A DNA stretch of 64,000 nt from Ciborinia camelliae (lineage: Eukaryota; Ascomycota; Leotiomycetes; Helotiales; Sclerotiniaceae). This document shows, in pieces, positions 12,365-23,420 of this stretch. The DNA lies in NCBI GenBank assembly GCA_025890175.1, contig JANPYM010000003.1, positions 2,042,795-2,106,794 of the forward strand. Direction: 5' to 3'. The stretch's first letter is position 1. Each line of letters opens with the position of its first letter. The notes under the pieces were generated by a model, which was given only the letters and a program-made list of their open reading frames with translations, ran no database searches and was not told where the DNA came from. The translations under genes were made by a program, and so were the position numbers.

Positions 12365-14878
12365 TTATGCAAGTCAATAAACAGACTTGGCGTCCTACCT
12401 GCCCCGTCGCTAGTACTATTTTCAAAGCAAGCAGTAGATCTCTATAGTATCATAGTCAATAGAACAGCATGAGTTGCCTTGGCCTTTTACTAGAGCTCCC
12501 TTCCCGGTTTGAAGGCGTAGTCAACGCCCAAATGACGTAATATGCCCTGTTCTTGCAATGTGTCTATTACTGCGAAGGCTAAACTTTCCCACGAAGTAAC
12601 AATGAAATGATTCTGCGTTTCGGACTTGGTTTGCCTCCTTTCTACTTGAAACCCATAGACAGGCTCCCAAAATGAAAGTTAGTGGGCAAACTATAAATAA
12701 CCACAGTTAGCCATAAACTAAGTTAGTTATAAACATTAATATCTCAACTTTTATTTTCTTAACACCAGACCAAACAGTATTCCCCCAAGTTCAAAAGCCA
12801 GTTGTTATTTGTATAAAAGTCCGGGTAAGCTTGACATCGAGGGAACACATTTTTTCGGATATTGGGCAAGGTTAAGCATGCACTAATTACACGCCCCTCG
12901 ATTGGGCTGAATATGAAGTTCAACGTTTATTCAATGCGACCGTGAAGGGGGCTACAGGGGCCCCCTGGTAAAGAAAAAATATTCTTAGTGATTTAAAATG
13001 TCCACGGGTACTACAGTATTGTTGGAAGAACACGTGAATATTCTATAGGTACTTATTCAATGTGTGGGGTATATGCTACGGATACGGAATTAGCGTACAC
13101 GTAACCTAGTTTAACCCCACATGCAATACAACCCTTTTCTTACAACTATACTATACTAATCTCATCAATTATTAGGTATTATTATGACATTTAACGTCCT
13201 TTTTTAGTCCAAGATTATGGAAGACGGTCTAGATCCTAATGATCTACAGAATAGATAAATAGATTGCGTTAATTAATTAGTACAAATAGCTAACTAGTAT
13301 TTTTGATAGGGGTGGTGTCTGGGGGTAAGAAACAATTTAAACGAGGCCCCCTCAGCTCATTTCCAAATCTGGCCGTGGTCCTAAGATCCGGCAGTTCTCG
13401 TAACCACATTGTCAAGTTCGAAGAATATTGTACTAGTTGAGCTGAATCCAGATATCAACTTTATCTTAGATTCAATCGTTTCATTCTCAATATGTACGCA
13501 ATTGAAGCTATTCCCAGTGCTGTAGAAGTCTTCTTTCTCCTTGTAAAAGCCTACCTAATTCTAAGGATTATGTCGAGTCTTCTAAACTATGTCGCCACAC
13601 TCATAATGTAGAAGGAATTACCTAGGTACGGAGGTACATGCCCCAAAGAATGTCTCACTGCTTTTGGTTCTGCCTGGAACCAAATCCTTCTCTTCTGCCC
13701 GTACAGATTAATCCTTGCCTTGAAAGCGATGTGATATTCTTTAGGGCATGTACCTCCCTCTGTATGGCCTAAACTACTTTCAAGCGATACGAGATCTACA
13801 GACAGGGGAAAACTGTCCTTCCACCCGCAATATAGCACGCACCAATCATCAACATATGGAATTGAAAATCGATGTTATGTTCTTAATAGATTATAAAAGA
13901 TGTTGGTTATTTTGCTCATGATAGTTAGCAAGTATGTATAGCAAGTTTGAAGAGTTTTGATGCAATTTCCAGTGTATCATCATTGATCCTCAATTCTAGC
14001 TCTTTTGATGAGGTGTTCCAGATCTAAGGATCTAAGCGGGTGCGGGTGTAAGTAGCCGGCCGTGCCAGCCGAGCGAGCCAGCACAACATGGGACATTTTC
14101 ACCCAAAAGTGCCGCTTTAGTAAATTTAACATTGAGGTGAGCAGTCTTTAGCGGCTTGACATCTCGCATCATGTAAGGATAACTACGAACTATGCTCCGG
14201 ATAACTGGCAATAGGAGCTAACATTAGTTGGAACAAGGATGATCTACATTTGTATAGTGCATTATTGGCTGATTATACGAAAAACATGTCAGATCGATCG
14301 TAACCCTACAATCATAAAGCTTACCTTGACGTCTAGAACATCACGGCTGTATCTTTTCATGTTTGTAGCAAAGCAATCAGTACTGCATGCAGCCAGATCC
14401 AGAGGCTTGCGTACTTTCATGCACTGTGTGGCAGATAGGACGGCTCCTCTCCTCTTTCTTTACATATCAAAGGTGGGATTTGAAGGAGTTTTGCTCTCTT
14501 GATTAGTCTTCTTGTTCAGATTCAAATGCAGATCAGTGGAAATAAACTTTATTTCCAGCTTTAACTCCGTATTTCCATACTCTCCGTATCCCCATAACCC
14601 CACCATAAAGCTTTATCTCCTTTTGACTATACTTGTTACTATAATACCTGGCCAGTGAATGCATAACCTAGGTAGCTTAATAATATAAAGAACGTATTTA
14701 ATCAAAAATAACCAGGGCTCATGCTTACGTGATGAGGGGCAACTTGAACTACTTATTCAGAAACACAAACACTCTTCTGCTATCAATCAAACGAAGTGCG
14801 TGGCCTTCGAGAAATCTGAGCACCCCTCTAAGTTTTTGTACCAAACTATATTTTTCAAAATCATTAACACAACCCACC
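12365..14878. other. Intergenic region with one small inverted-repeat element
   Basis: No gene is supported on either strand. Besides the element at 13630-13757 there is a GC hairpin near 12948-12967 (GGGGGC followed by GGCCCCC) and a GC-rich patch near 14040-14085. An 87-codon frame at 14239-14502 shows no recognisable domain. The aldo-keto reductase leader occupies the end; an in-frame ATG upstream at 14729 would add 50 residues that do not belong to the family. Confidence 0.5.
13630..13757. mobile_element. Small inverted-repeat element
   Basis: GGAGGTACATGCCCCAAAG at 13630 is repeated in inverse orientation up to 13757 (GGAGGTACATGCCCTAAAG when reversed). The arms are about 24 bases and differ by two transitions. 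The centre contains a second hairpin, TTTGGTTC / GAACCAAA (13663-13684). The left arm is related to 9701-9754, so at least two members of this family are in the window. The minus-strand frame at 13587-13838 that crosses it is not a gene. Confidence 0.5.
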
Positions 14879-16151
14879 ATGGCCGAACCAACTCCCCCCA
14901 CCGAGCTAGGCCGTCTCCGTATCCTCTCGTCCACTGCGGGCGTGCGTGTCTCCCCGCTGCAATTGGGGGGGATGTCGTTTGGCGATGCTTGGGCTGGCAT
15001 GATGGGTTCAATGACCAAGGACGCCACATTCAAGGTCCTAGACGCCTTCTACGAGGCCGGGGGCAACTTCATCGATACAGCCAATGCGTACCAAAATGAG
15101 CAGTCAGAGCTATGGATCGGGGAGTGGCTCAACGCCCGCCACAACCGCGACTCGGTGGTCCTGGCGACCAAGTTCTCCATGGATTATCGCAGCCATGCCA
15201 TTGGGCAAGGGCCACAGGCAGCCAACTTTGCAGGGAATTCTCGCCGCAGCATTCATGTCGCGATCCGCGACTCGCTTAAAAAGCTGCAGACGGATTATAT
15301 TGGTTAGTGTCGACTAATGTTCATCTCGATAACGGGTCGTTTCGGGAGGAGTGATTGCTAACTTTCGTCCCCATCAGATGTATACTATGTACACTATTGG
15401 GATTACACAACTTCCATCAAGGAACTCATGGATACTCTTCACATTTTAGTCGAGCAGGGAAAGATCCTGTATCTCGGAGCTTCGGATATACCCGCCTGGA
15501 TTGTTTCTGCTGCCAATACTTACGCGAAAGAGCAGGGAAAGACGCCGTTCAGCATCTACCAGGGACGCTGGAATATAATGATGCGAGACTTTGAGCGCGA
15601 AATCATCCCGATGGCGCGCCACTTTGGCATGGCACTTGCACCGTGAGTATTTAAAATTCCAGTTGGCAAGATTTGTAGAGCTAATATAAGCCTCAAATAG
15701 ATGGGATGTTCTCGGCGGAGGCAGGTTCCAGACCACAGCCGCGCTGGAGAAACGCAAGAATGCCGGGGAGCAATTGCGTACCTCCGCTGGACGACCACCC
15801 CAGCAGACCGAAAACGAGATCAAGATTAGTGGGGCGCTGGAAAAGGTGGCCGCTGAACACGGTGCCGCATCTATCACTTCCATTGCGTTGGCATATGTCA
15901 TGTCCAAAGCAGCCAACGTAATTCCTGTTGTAGGAGGTCGCAAGGTCGAGCACCTGAAAGACAATATCAAGGCGCTAAGTATCAAGCTCACCAATGAGCA
16001 AATTACGTTCCTGGAGGGCGTGATTCCTTTCAATCCAGGTTTTCCACATAACTTCATCCCAGCGGATCCAAGTGTCACTGGGTATTCATTCCTGATTGCA
16101 AGGACGAATGCAATGAAGTTTCCAAATGCCAAAACGCCTACCTCGTTGTGA
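14879..16151 (+). CDS. Aldo-keto reductase, norsolorinic acid reductase/aryl-alcohol dehydrogenase type
   Basis: NADPH-dependent oxidoreductase of the NorA/NorB (AflF)-aryl-alcohol dehydrogenase subfamily, acting on an aldehyde or ketone in a secondary pathway. Exons 14879-15302, 15378-15642 and 15701-16151 give 379 residues, the normal length. The AKR catalytic tetrad is visible: Asp66 and Tyr71 in FIDTANAY, Lys98 in VVLATKF, His147 in YYVHYWD. The C-terminal half has [11 protein letters not shown] and VVGGRK, typical of the subfamily. The start is set at 14879 (context ACCATGG), where homology begins. Introns are 75 and 58 bp with correct phase. The 3' neighbour is convergent and 2.4 kb away. 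The fold is certain; the exact substrate is not. Confidence 0.9.
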
Positions 16152-18564
16152 AGAATCACGATCCGTGGCAATTGGAAACTCGCCGACGATGAGGGCTCCA
16201 GGACTTTACATCAATTTGTTATGAGGATGTTTGAGGGTATGGCGTGGATTGAAGTTGGTTCCCAAAACTTTTACTCAATAATTACCACTCCGTATCTCCT
16301 GAAAATAATATTACTTGCCGTAAATCAGCAATGACAAATTTGGCATTATCACACGATGTATAATTAAACTGACACCACAATCCGGGCATGCGCTCAAAAC
16401 TTGTTACACTACACTAATACACTAGCGCAAACATTGTCTTCCCCTTTTTTCAATCTCGCACGCAGTATGGGCTTCCGCGAATGCGTGCACGGCGTGGCAT
16501 ATGTATTACTACCAAATTTTATTATTAATTTATTGATTGTGTAAGCTGAAAATTGAGAAAGAATATGTAAAGAGCTTTATATTTGAAAGACAAGGCATAA
16601 ACTGTACTTAGAACAGTCATCAGTGTGGAAAGTTTTGAATTTGTGATAAAACTAGATTCAATATACCTTTCGACCTCCGGGTTCTTCTGCTTTCTTCTTC
16701 CAATCCGCCAGATACCCCGCTTTCCAATCCATCCAATTTGAAGCTATTCCTACCACGCCAGCACCCCTGTTGTATAAAGGTCAGTAGATTAGATGGGCAG
16801 GCAAGGAATATAGATTATGATGGATATTAGTACATGTTTTAGATAGCATGGAGTAGTCAGCTTGATGGTGGTGATAACGATATAGTTGATGGGAGGTGAT
16901 GGAGATCATGGATTTGATAAGGATGATGAAGGAGTTGGGGAGAAAATATAGGGGAACAAGTACACTTGTACTGCATTTACTAGAAATTTTACTTATTCGC
17001 TTATCAACTAAGAACCTTAGTCCAAAACTAGGGAATAGCTTCAACTTAGCATCGCAGTGCAGTGCAGTCACTTTCAGTAAATCCAGGGGCTAATATCGAG
17101 GTTACCTTTCAATTTCGTGGTTCATAGTGATCAGGTTTGGGAGATATCCAGAACACAGATTCCTCCCACCCACGCTCTCGAACTCTAGATCCACCTTACA
17201 AAAACCGTTCGTGCAAAATGTGTCTTAATGTCTTTTTGATATCTTCTCAGGAACTCATCGTCGATTGTTTGTTGGTTTTCTATTTTTCGTCCATGGCACG
17301 TGCTCCGCACGTGCATTCCGGCCTCTCGGGGGCCAGGGGAGCGAGGCCTCAACCAGGGTAACTCATCATCGGTGCAATGAATGAAAGTTCTATATCCTTT
17401 GGCAGAGTAACACGCTCCTCTACCTGGCTCACTGTACTGGTTTCTGCATTTACATTCTTCATTATAAGGATCATCTTCTAAGTTGAAATGAACCGAAATT
17501 AAGAACAAATCTTCAAGATACCGCATCTTTACTCTTCAATAAGGCCCTTCAGAGCTCTCGAGGATAGGCTGCTAATTCGGCGCTCGATTGGTGTCTGTTT
17601 TGATATTCCTGCACAAGATGGTGGAAATGCTCCGCTATTCATTTGGTGACATGTTTTATTTATCAGGATATCAGTGCAGATATGAACGTTGATTCCCCTG
17701 ACAGTTTATAAAGTGGCCATTGCTATCGATTCACACCGGCGGGATCTAATCTAAACATACCTACCTACCTAACGCACGACAACTAAGCTAATTTTTCTCT
17801 AATCATTTTTGCCTGGTGGGCCGATAAGATATCTTCTTCAATACTTGAACATGATTGATGCTATATTATTAATCCTATACTTTTGTTTACTCCATTGGTG
17901 GCACTTTACAAGGCAAGCTATAGGATGAGCAGCCTCTATAGTGTTGGAGCAGAACAAATCGGACCGTCTCTAGGATACTCGAATATTACCATAGGAAGAA
18001 GTCAATAATGACCAACAATATTAACCTTAAAGTCTGTTTTGTCAAGACCAATTCTTTTGGATATCTAGAATACTGAGTCTGAACTTGTCAGATAGAGAAG
18101 TAGAATCATCTGCTCAAAGTCGCAGAAAAAGATGAACTGAATGGAATCGTTCTGCCAGCTTTCGCACTTCACCCAGACAAAAGTATTCCATCTCTATTCT
18201 TTCCTTTTGCATTTCTAGATTTTATATAATCAATTCTTCGTGACGAGCATAATTGGGAATGATATAGAATCGTAATATACAACTTAACATTTGCCTCACG
18301 CATTCGAGTTGTCAGCTACGAATCAGTATCACAGCGTACGTTGGGAATAGAGGCAAAAGAGTGATATTTATATAAGACAGAACTAGAAGGAAGAGGATTC
18401 AAGATTCTCCATAGGTTATTAAAGGTCACCTAATGAGTGCGTAACTCCTACCATTGTACGACGTGGCCTATACAAATTCCGGGGCTCCACAGCGGACACG
18501 AGTATTCCGCCACTCTACAAAGCCTACTATATGAACAACCTTTACTCATTTCCTTGTTTTTCAA
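16152..18564. other. Intergenic region, one doubtful cysteine-containing frame
   Basis: No confident gene. A minus-strand frame at 17185-17526 (113 codons, true ATG) has a cysteine-bearing middle part (ECKC, GACYSAKGY, HCTDD) but no signal peptide is visible, and its C-terminal half overlaps a GC-rich palindromic stretch (about 17290-17330). The frame at 16896-17093 and the rest look random. Confidence 0.4.
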
Positions 18565-19722
18565 TCATAGCTCAACATGCTTCAGCTCTTTGCAGAACAA
18601 CCATCTTGTGGATTCACGCAGCCCCTGCGCTTGCCAGTCATTTACACGCTTGGGAAATAACGGCAGGAATTCATCCAGCGAGTCATCGTGTGCAAGAAGA
18701 ACTAATACATTGCCGGCGGCGTCCAGCTCTTGAATCTTGGCCACAGTCTTTATGGCATCTGCATGGTCGTAGCACACCAGCCCAGGTGCCACATTAAAAA
18801 AAGGTTCACAGGGACTCTTCCACTTCCATAGCTGCATCAGCAAGTCTCCTGGACAAGCGCCATAGCCGTTTAGATGTTCCGAAGACGTCGGCTTGGGAAG
18901 AGGAAGGTACTTCGTAGGCCGCAGCACACCGGGATGATGGCATGCGTCGGCGCCCATGAAGACAAAAGTGGGCGGATCGGCCGTTGTACGTGCGAGGGCA
19001 CAAATGTGTCCTGGTGAATGGCCAGGGGCATCAAGTAGGTAGAACGAACCGTCGCTGAAATAGTCGAATGCATCAAAGGGGCCGACTCGTAGGCCTGTGC
19101 TACTGAAGCTTATTTCACGGACCTCGCGACCCGCAGCATCGCTGTCTAGTACGACGCCGTCAGGGTTGGACGGATAGCCGGGCCATGAGCTTGCCTTGAC
19201 GCCAGGCCCGACAACGAGCTGTGTGCTGGGTGGAAATCGTGACGGGTCGCCCGCGTGATCGAAATGGCTGTGCGACCACACGATGGCTTCAATGTCGGAG
19301 CTGCGAATGCCCAGGCCGCTGTCATCATCGTCGAGCACAGACGCTACGTCCTTGTCGCATGTTGTCACTTGCGTGGTTGCCTTAATGAGCTGCACGATCC
19401 TAGGCGCGTAGTTTTCCCAGTCGATACGCACCCCGAGGTCAAAGACTACATGGCGATCGTTGTGAGAAACGAGGAAGCAGTATATGGGGGCGTTCGGGCC
19501 GTCGAAGCCCGGCAAGATTGGCTCATAGAAGAGGCCCGGTTTCATATAGAGACGCGTATTTCTGTGTAAAAGTGCGATTAGATAGATGAATTTGATGAAA
19601 GATATATGACCGTACGTGTTAATAACTCTTACGTCTACAGTCGACAAGGAAGCTGGAACCTGAAGACTCGGCGGAGATACGGGGCGAGGAACGCCCGAAA
19701 ACTCCATGTATGCGGGAGGCAA
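18565..19722 (-). CDS. Metallo-beta-lactamase-fold hydrolase (AttM lactonase-like)
   Basis: Zinc hydrolase; in fungal clusters such proteins act as lactonases or as stand-alone thioesterases releasing polyketides. The open frame codes 385 residues. A 54-bp GT-AG intron (19562-19615) is probably removed: taking it out keeps the frame and deletes a non-family insert, giving 367 residues and joining VINT to NTRLYM. Metal ligands are clear in the spliced protein: HSHFDH at His133, His135, Asp137 and His138, His217 in DAPGHSPGH, and Asp241 in MGADACHH. The first ATG (19722) is used; a second Met at residue 6 is possible. It is divergent from the GMC oxidoreductase over 649 bp. No secretion signal. 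Whether it works as a lactonase or a thioesterase cannot be told from sequence. Confidence 0.85.
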   Translation of the reverse strand: MPPAYMEFSGVPRPVSPPSLQVPASLSTVDVRVINTYGHISFIKFIYLIALLHRNTRLYMKPGLFYEPILPGFDGPNAPIYCFLVSHNDRHVVFDLGVRIDWENYAPRIVQLIKATTQVTTCDKDVASVLDDDDSGLGIRSSDIEAIVWSHSHFDHAGDPSRFPPSTQLVVGPGVKASSWPGYPSNPDGVVLDSDAAGREVREISFSSTGLRVGPFDAFDYFSDGSFYLLDAPGHSPGHICALARTTADPPTFVFMGADACHHPGVLRPTKYLPLPKPTSSEHLNGYGACPGDLLMQLWKWKSPCEPFFNVAPGLVCYDHADAIKTVAKIQELDAAGNVLVLLAHDDSLDEFLPLFPKRVNDWQAQGLRESTRWLFCKELKHVEL

Positions 19723-20371
19723 ATTTGCTGAAGGAATCTAATGAAAAATAACGAAGAGATAGATAATTAGCAACTTTTTTCACCGCTTTTTGTTGGGGGC
19801 TTCGATTATAACTGTAGAAAGTGAAGGATTCTTGTGAAAATTAGAGGTCAGAAAGTAGCAGCCCCGAGATTTATGGCCCTTTGACTCTTATTGGGTCTCC
19901 CACGTGTGCCCACCCTTGCGAATTATGAGATAGTGGTACTTCAGCTCGTTTTCTGTACCGCCTCCCACCTGCCGGGGTCTTCTATCTTTCGGTTTTCTGT
20001 TAATGAATCCCACTTCTGTCAGCTGACAAGGGTAGAATAGGGCGAGCTGACAGACATGGTCAACGAGTCTGTAAGCAATCCTTCGGTTTTACTACAGCCC
20101 CTATTACATTTGTGGCTCTTAGAGAAATAGCTTAGCTATGTGCCTTCTCTTGTGTAGCTAGTAGCAACACTTTTCATTTAACACAATCTGAATATTATAT
20201 AAAGCTATGTAGTCTTCTTTCTTTAGATCGAGGAACAGCAGATTGTCTCTCTAGTCTTTGTTCTGCAGAGCCTCAAGCTTCTAAAGTTTCTTGTATGATA
20301 TAAATCAACTCTTCCAGTTTAACAATAAGCTTTGGTTTTTGCTTTCAACTTGGCATAAAAGTTCGGTAAAG
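19723..20371. promoter_or_regulatory. Divergent promoter between hydrolase and GMC oxidoreductase
   Basis: The 649 bases separate two divergently transcribed genes, so both promoters must lie here. A CACGTG sequence, the core bound by basic helix-loop-helix or bZIP-type regulators, is near 19901, and ATATTATATAAAG near 20192-20204 is a TATA-like candidate for the right gene. No regulator gene for the region is visible. Confidence 0.4.
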
Positions 20372-22433
20372 ATGACCGCACCGAAAGTTCTTGCGATATT
20401 AGCAGGCTTCTCAGGATTAAGCTTTACCAGTGCTGCTCCTCAAAATGTCTCCTCTGGACTTACCTTCGACTACATTGTCGTTGGCGCTGGCCCTGGAGGA
20501 CTGACTGTTGCCTCTCGACTATCTGAGGATCCTTCTGTCTCAGTCGCCATCGTCGAAGCCGGCACCTGGTCCACGAATGTGACAGGAAACCAGAGTCAAG
20601 TTCCCTCATATGACTTCTACTATAATGGGAAATCTCCCAACGACACCAATCCCTTGGTCGATTGGGGTTTCACTACAACACCGCAAGCTGTATATTTCGC
20701 TCGCATCTTTACGTAGAGGACATTTACTAATTTGATCTAGGGAATCAATGGCCAAGCTGTCCATTATACCCGTGGGAAGTCGGTAAGTGACGATTGGACC
20801 CTAAAACGCAGCAAAACTGTGAAATTAGCTTACAGAATACCAGCTTGGAGGATGCTCAAACCTGAACTATATGGGCTATACTCAAACTACTGAGGGAGCA
20901 CTCCAGAAATGGGCGGATACGGTGGGAGATGCATCGTATGCCTATGAAAACTCATCCTATTATTATCGGAAGAGTGTGAACTATACCTTTGCAAATACAG
21001 AGCTCCGCATCGCCAATGCGACAACCTCTGCAGATCTAAGTGAGGTTATCCTTGGGGGCCCTTTGTCCGTATCATATGCCTCGTGGGCGCAGAGCTTCAG
21101 TACGTGGATAGCTAAGGCCATGGATGCCGTTGGTATGCATACTACCGACGCCTTCCTCAATGGTCATCTCAACGGTTCCGCGTGGCTGACATCCACCATC
21201 AATCCCATTGACGGGCACAGAGACTCGGCAGCGGTGGCCTATCTGGAACCCGTGACGGGTCGCCCAAACTTAAAGGTCTTTGACCTTACCCTCGGCGAAC
21301 GCATTCTCTTCGACAAACAAAAGGTAGCATACGGTGTGGAAGTCACGACTGGAAATCAAACATACACTCTCAAAGCGCGTCGCGAGGTCATCATCTCGGG
21401 AGGAGCATTCCAATCGCCGCAACTGCTTCAGGTCTCGGGAGTCGGCCCAGCCGATTTGCTCCGCCAACATAACATTTCAGTGGTAGCGGACCGGCCAGGT
21501 GTCGGGCAGAACATGAGTGATCACGTCTTCTTTGGAATTTCGTACCGCGTCAACCTGCAAACAGCTTCGGCGCTACTGTATGGCGATGCACAAGAGCGGG
21601 CTGAGGCCGAGTTCAACGCCAATGGCACAGGGCCACTCTCTAGCCCAGGAGGCGACTTCGCTGGCTACGAGAAAATACCACAAGACCTCCGCGCTTCATT
21701 TTCGGCCAGTACTCTGGCGGAACTGGCGGAGCTTCCAGACGACTGGCCTGAGATGCAATATCTCACTCTCCCTACTTATGTTGGTGACTTCCAGTCTATC
21801 ACCGACAGCACTCCACTAGATGGCTACATGTACGCGACGCTGCTCGCTACCCTGATTGCGCCATCATCGGTCGGCAACATTAGTATCTCGTCGCCACGCA
21901 TGGCTGATCCACCGCTGATCAACCCAAACTGGATGACCACTCAGCACGATATCGAGCTCGTCATTGCCGGTTTCAAGCGGCTGAGACAGATTCTAGAAAA
22001 CCCTGCCATCGCCAACATCACGATTGGGCCCGAATTCTACCCGGGTTCCCTGGTCCAGACTGACGACGAGATCCACAGTCAAATTCAGAACAGCTTCAAT
22101 ACCATGTACCACGCCAGCGCGTCGTGCAGAATGGGAATCTCCAGTGACCCGTATGCTGTTGTGGATAGCCACGCTCGTGTATATGGAGTGAGCAATTGTA
22201 AGTTTTTTTGAGGTTACCACAATAGTGTACATCGATCTAGTACTAACCTTCGCTATTTATAGTGCGCGTTGTTGATGTCTCTGCCTTCCCCCTGCTCCCC
22301 CCGGGACTCCCGCAGGCCACAGTTTGTGAGTCTTCGCATCCTAAAAGACCTTAGACATTGAAAATTTTCGGCTAATGTGCGCACAGATATGCTAGCTGAA
22401 AAGATTGCCGATGACATCAAGAATGGGAACTAG
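20372..22433 (+). CDS. Secreted GMC oxidoreductase, versicolorin B synthase/PatE-like
   Basis: FAD-dependent glucose-methanol-choline enzyme; relatives cyclise versiconal (AflK) or oxidise ascladiol to patulin (PatE). Exons 20372-20689, 20741-20782, 20844-22197, 22263-22325 and 22387-22433 give 607 residues. Residues 1-21 form a signal peptide ending near SA-AP, so it enters the secretory pathway. The FAD-binding loop VVGAGPGG lies near residues 37-43, the ADP-binding continuation EAG follows, GAFQSPQLL is the second GMC signature, and YHASASCRMG carries the active-site His (about 543). The C-terminal NLRVVDVSAFPLLPPGLPQ block is spread over two small exons. Several N-x-S/T sites fit glycosylation. 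Intron 2 must end at the CAG at 20841-20843 rather than the earlier AG. Substrate unknown. Confidence 0.9.
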
Positions 22434-23420
22434 AATGGGAATTCAGTGGTTGAATTCTAATTTTTCTGAGTATGATTGCCCGAGGAGAATAGAAATTGGA
22501 CTTGTTTTACCAAAACATAAGATATTATGCGGAAACCCTCACGGTCCTCTGCAGCCGCATATGTACATTTAAGAACTTAGACTAAGCTAGATTATAAAAA
22601 GAACACGCACAGCGATTTAAACAATTTTCAACCTATTTGAGCCCTTTTCGCTGCATTAATACGTTCCCATGAGTACATCTTTTTGTTGGCTTCCTCTATG
22701 GAAGTTTGATTCAGCCACTCCACTAAATTCAATTAGGGTGTCATCGGATTGATTATAGTTCGTTCATAGCATTAGTTATTTAAGTATAGTGGGTGTATAC
22801 TCTATAAATTATTAACATGTTGTCAATTTGATCAAGGTATTTAGCGATATGCCCATTGTAATTTAGCATAACCAAAGCACTAACTTCAAATTCAGTGGAG
22901 TCTGCGCTGGTTGAATAAAACTTCCGTTTCTAACAACATACCTATTTTAAACTCTGTCTCTTCACCGTAGATATAGAATTAATCAAATTTCCAAATAGTT
23001 TCAAAATGTTCACCACACTGGCCATGTTGTTGATCAGGATACGGTTGTCCTGGGCGGAGATGTGAACAGACGAGATTTTACAATCTTGCTGCTCCAGCTT
23101 TTCTTTTCATGCACATTCTTATTAGTTTTGGATAGCCCTAGTCATCTCTTCTGAGAAATAAACTCATAAGTTGATTGAATTGACTTCAAAACCTCGAACT
23201 TGGTATTGAAAGCAAAGACTACCTACAGAAAATCTTGAAAATATACGACTTTTACATGTTTGGCGAGATTCAAGCAGCGCAACTAGCAAAGAAGAAGAAA
23301 ACTAGCATTCTACAAGACAAACATCAAGGGGGACAAAGACTCAACACCTATAGACGATGTTCTCCACGAACTTAAATCAATCAAGGCAAATATCACGTAA
23401 CGTGCTATCTAAATTATATA
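22434..23420. other. Convergent intergenic region
   Basis: About 1 kb between the convergent GMC and P450 genes. It contains no supported gene and no obvious repeat; the right part resembles decayed low-GC sequence with no frame of interest. Confidence 0.5.

Noticed and set aside
14729..14878. 50-residue N-terminal extension of the aldo-keto reductase
   Set aside because: The ATG at 14879 has better context and coincides with the start of family similarity.
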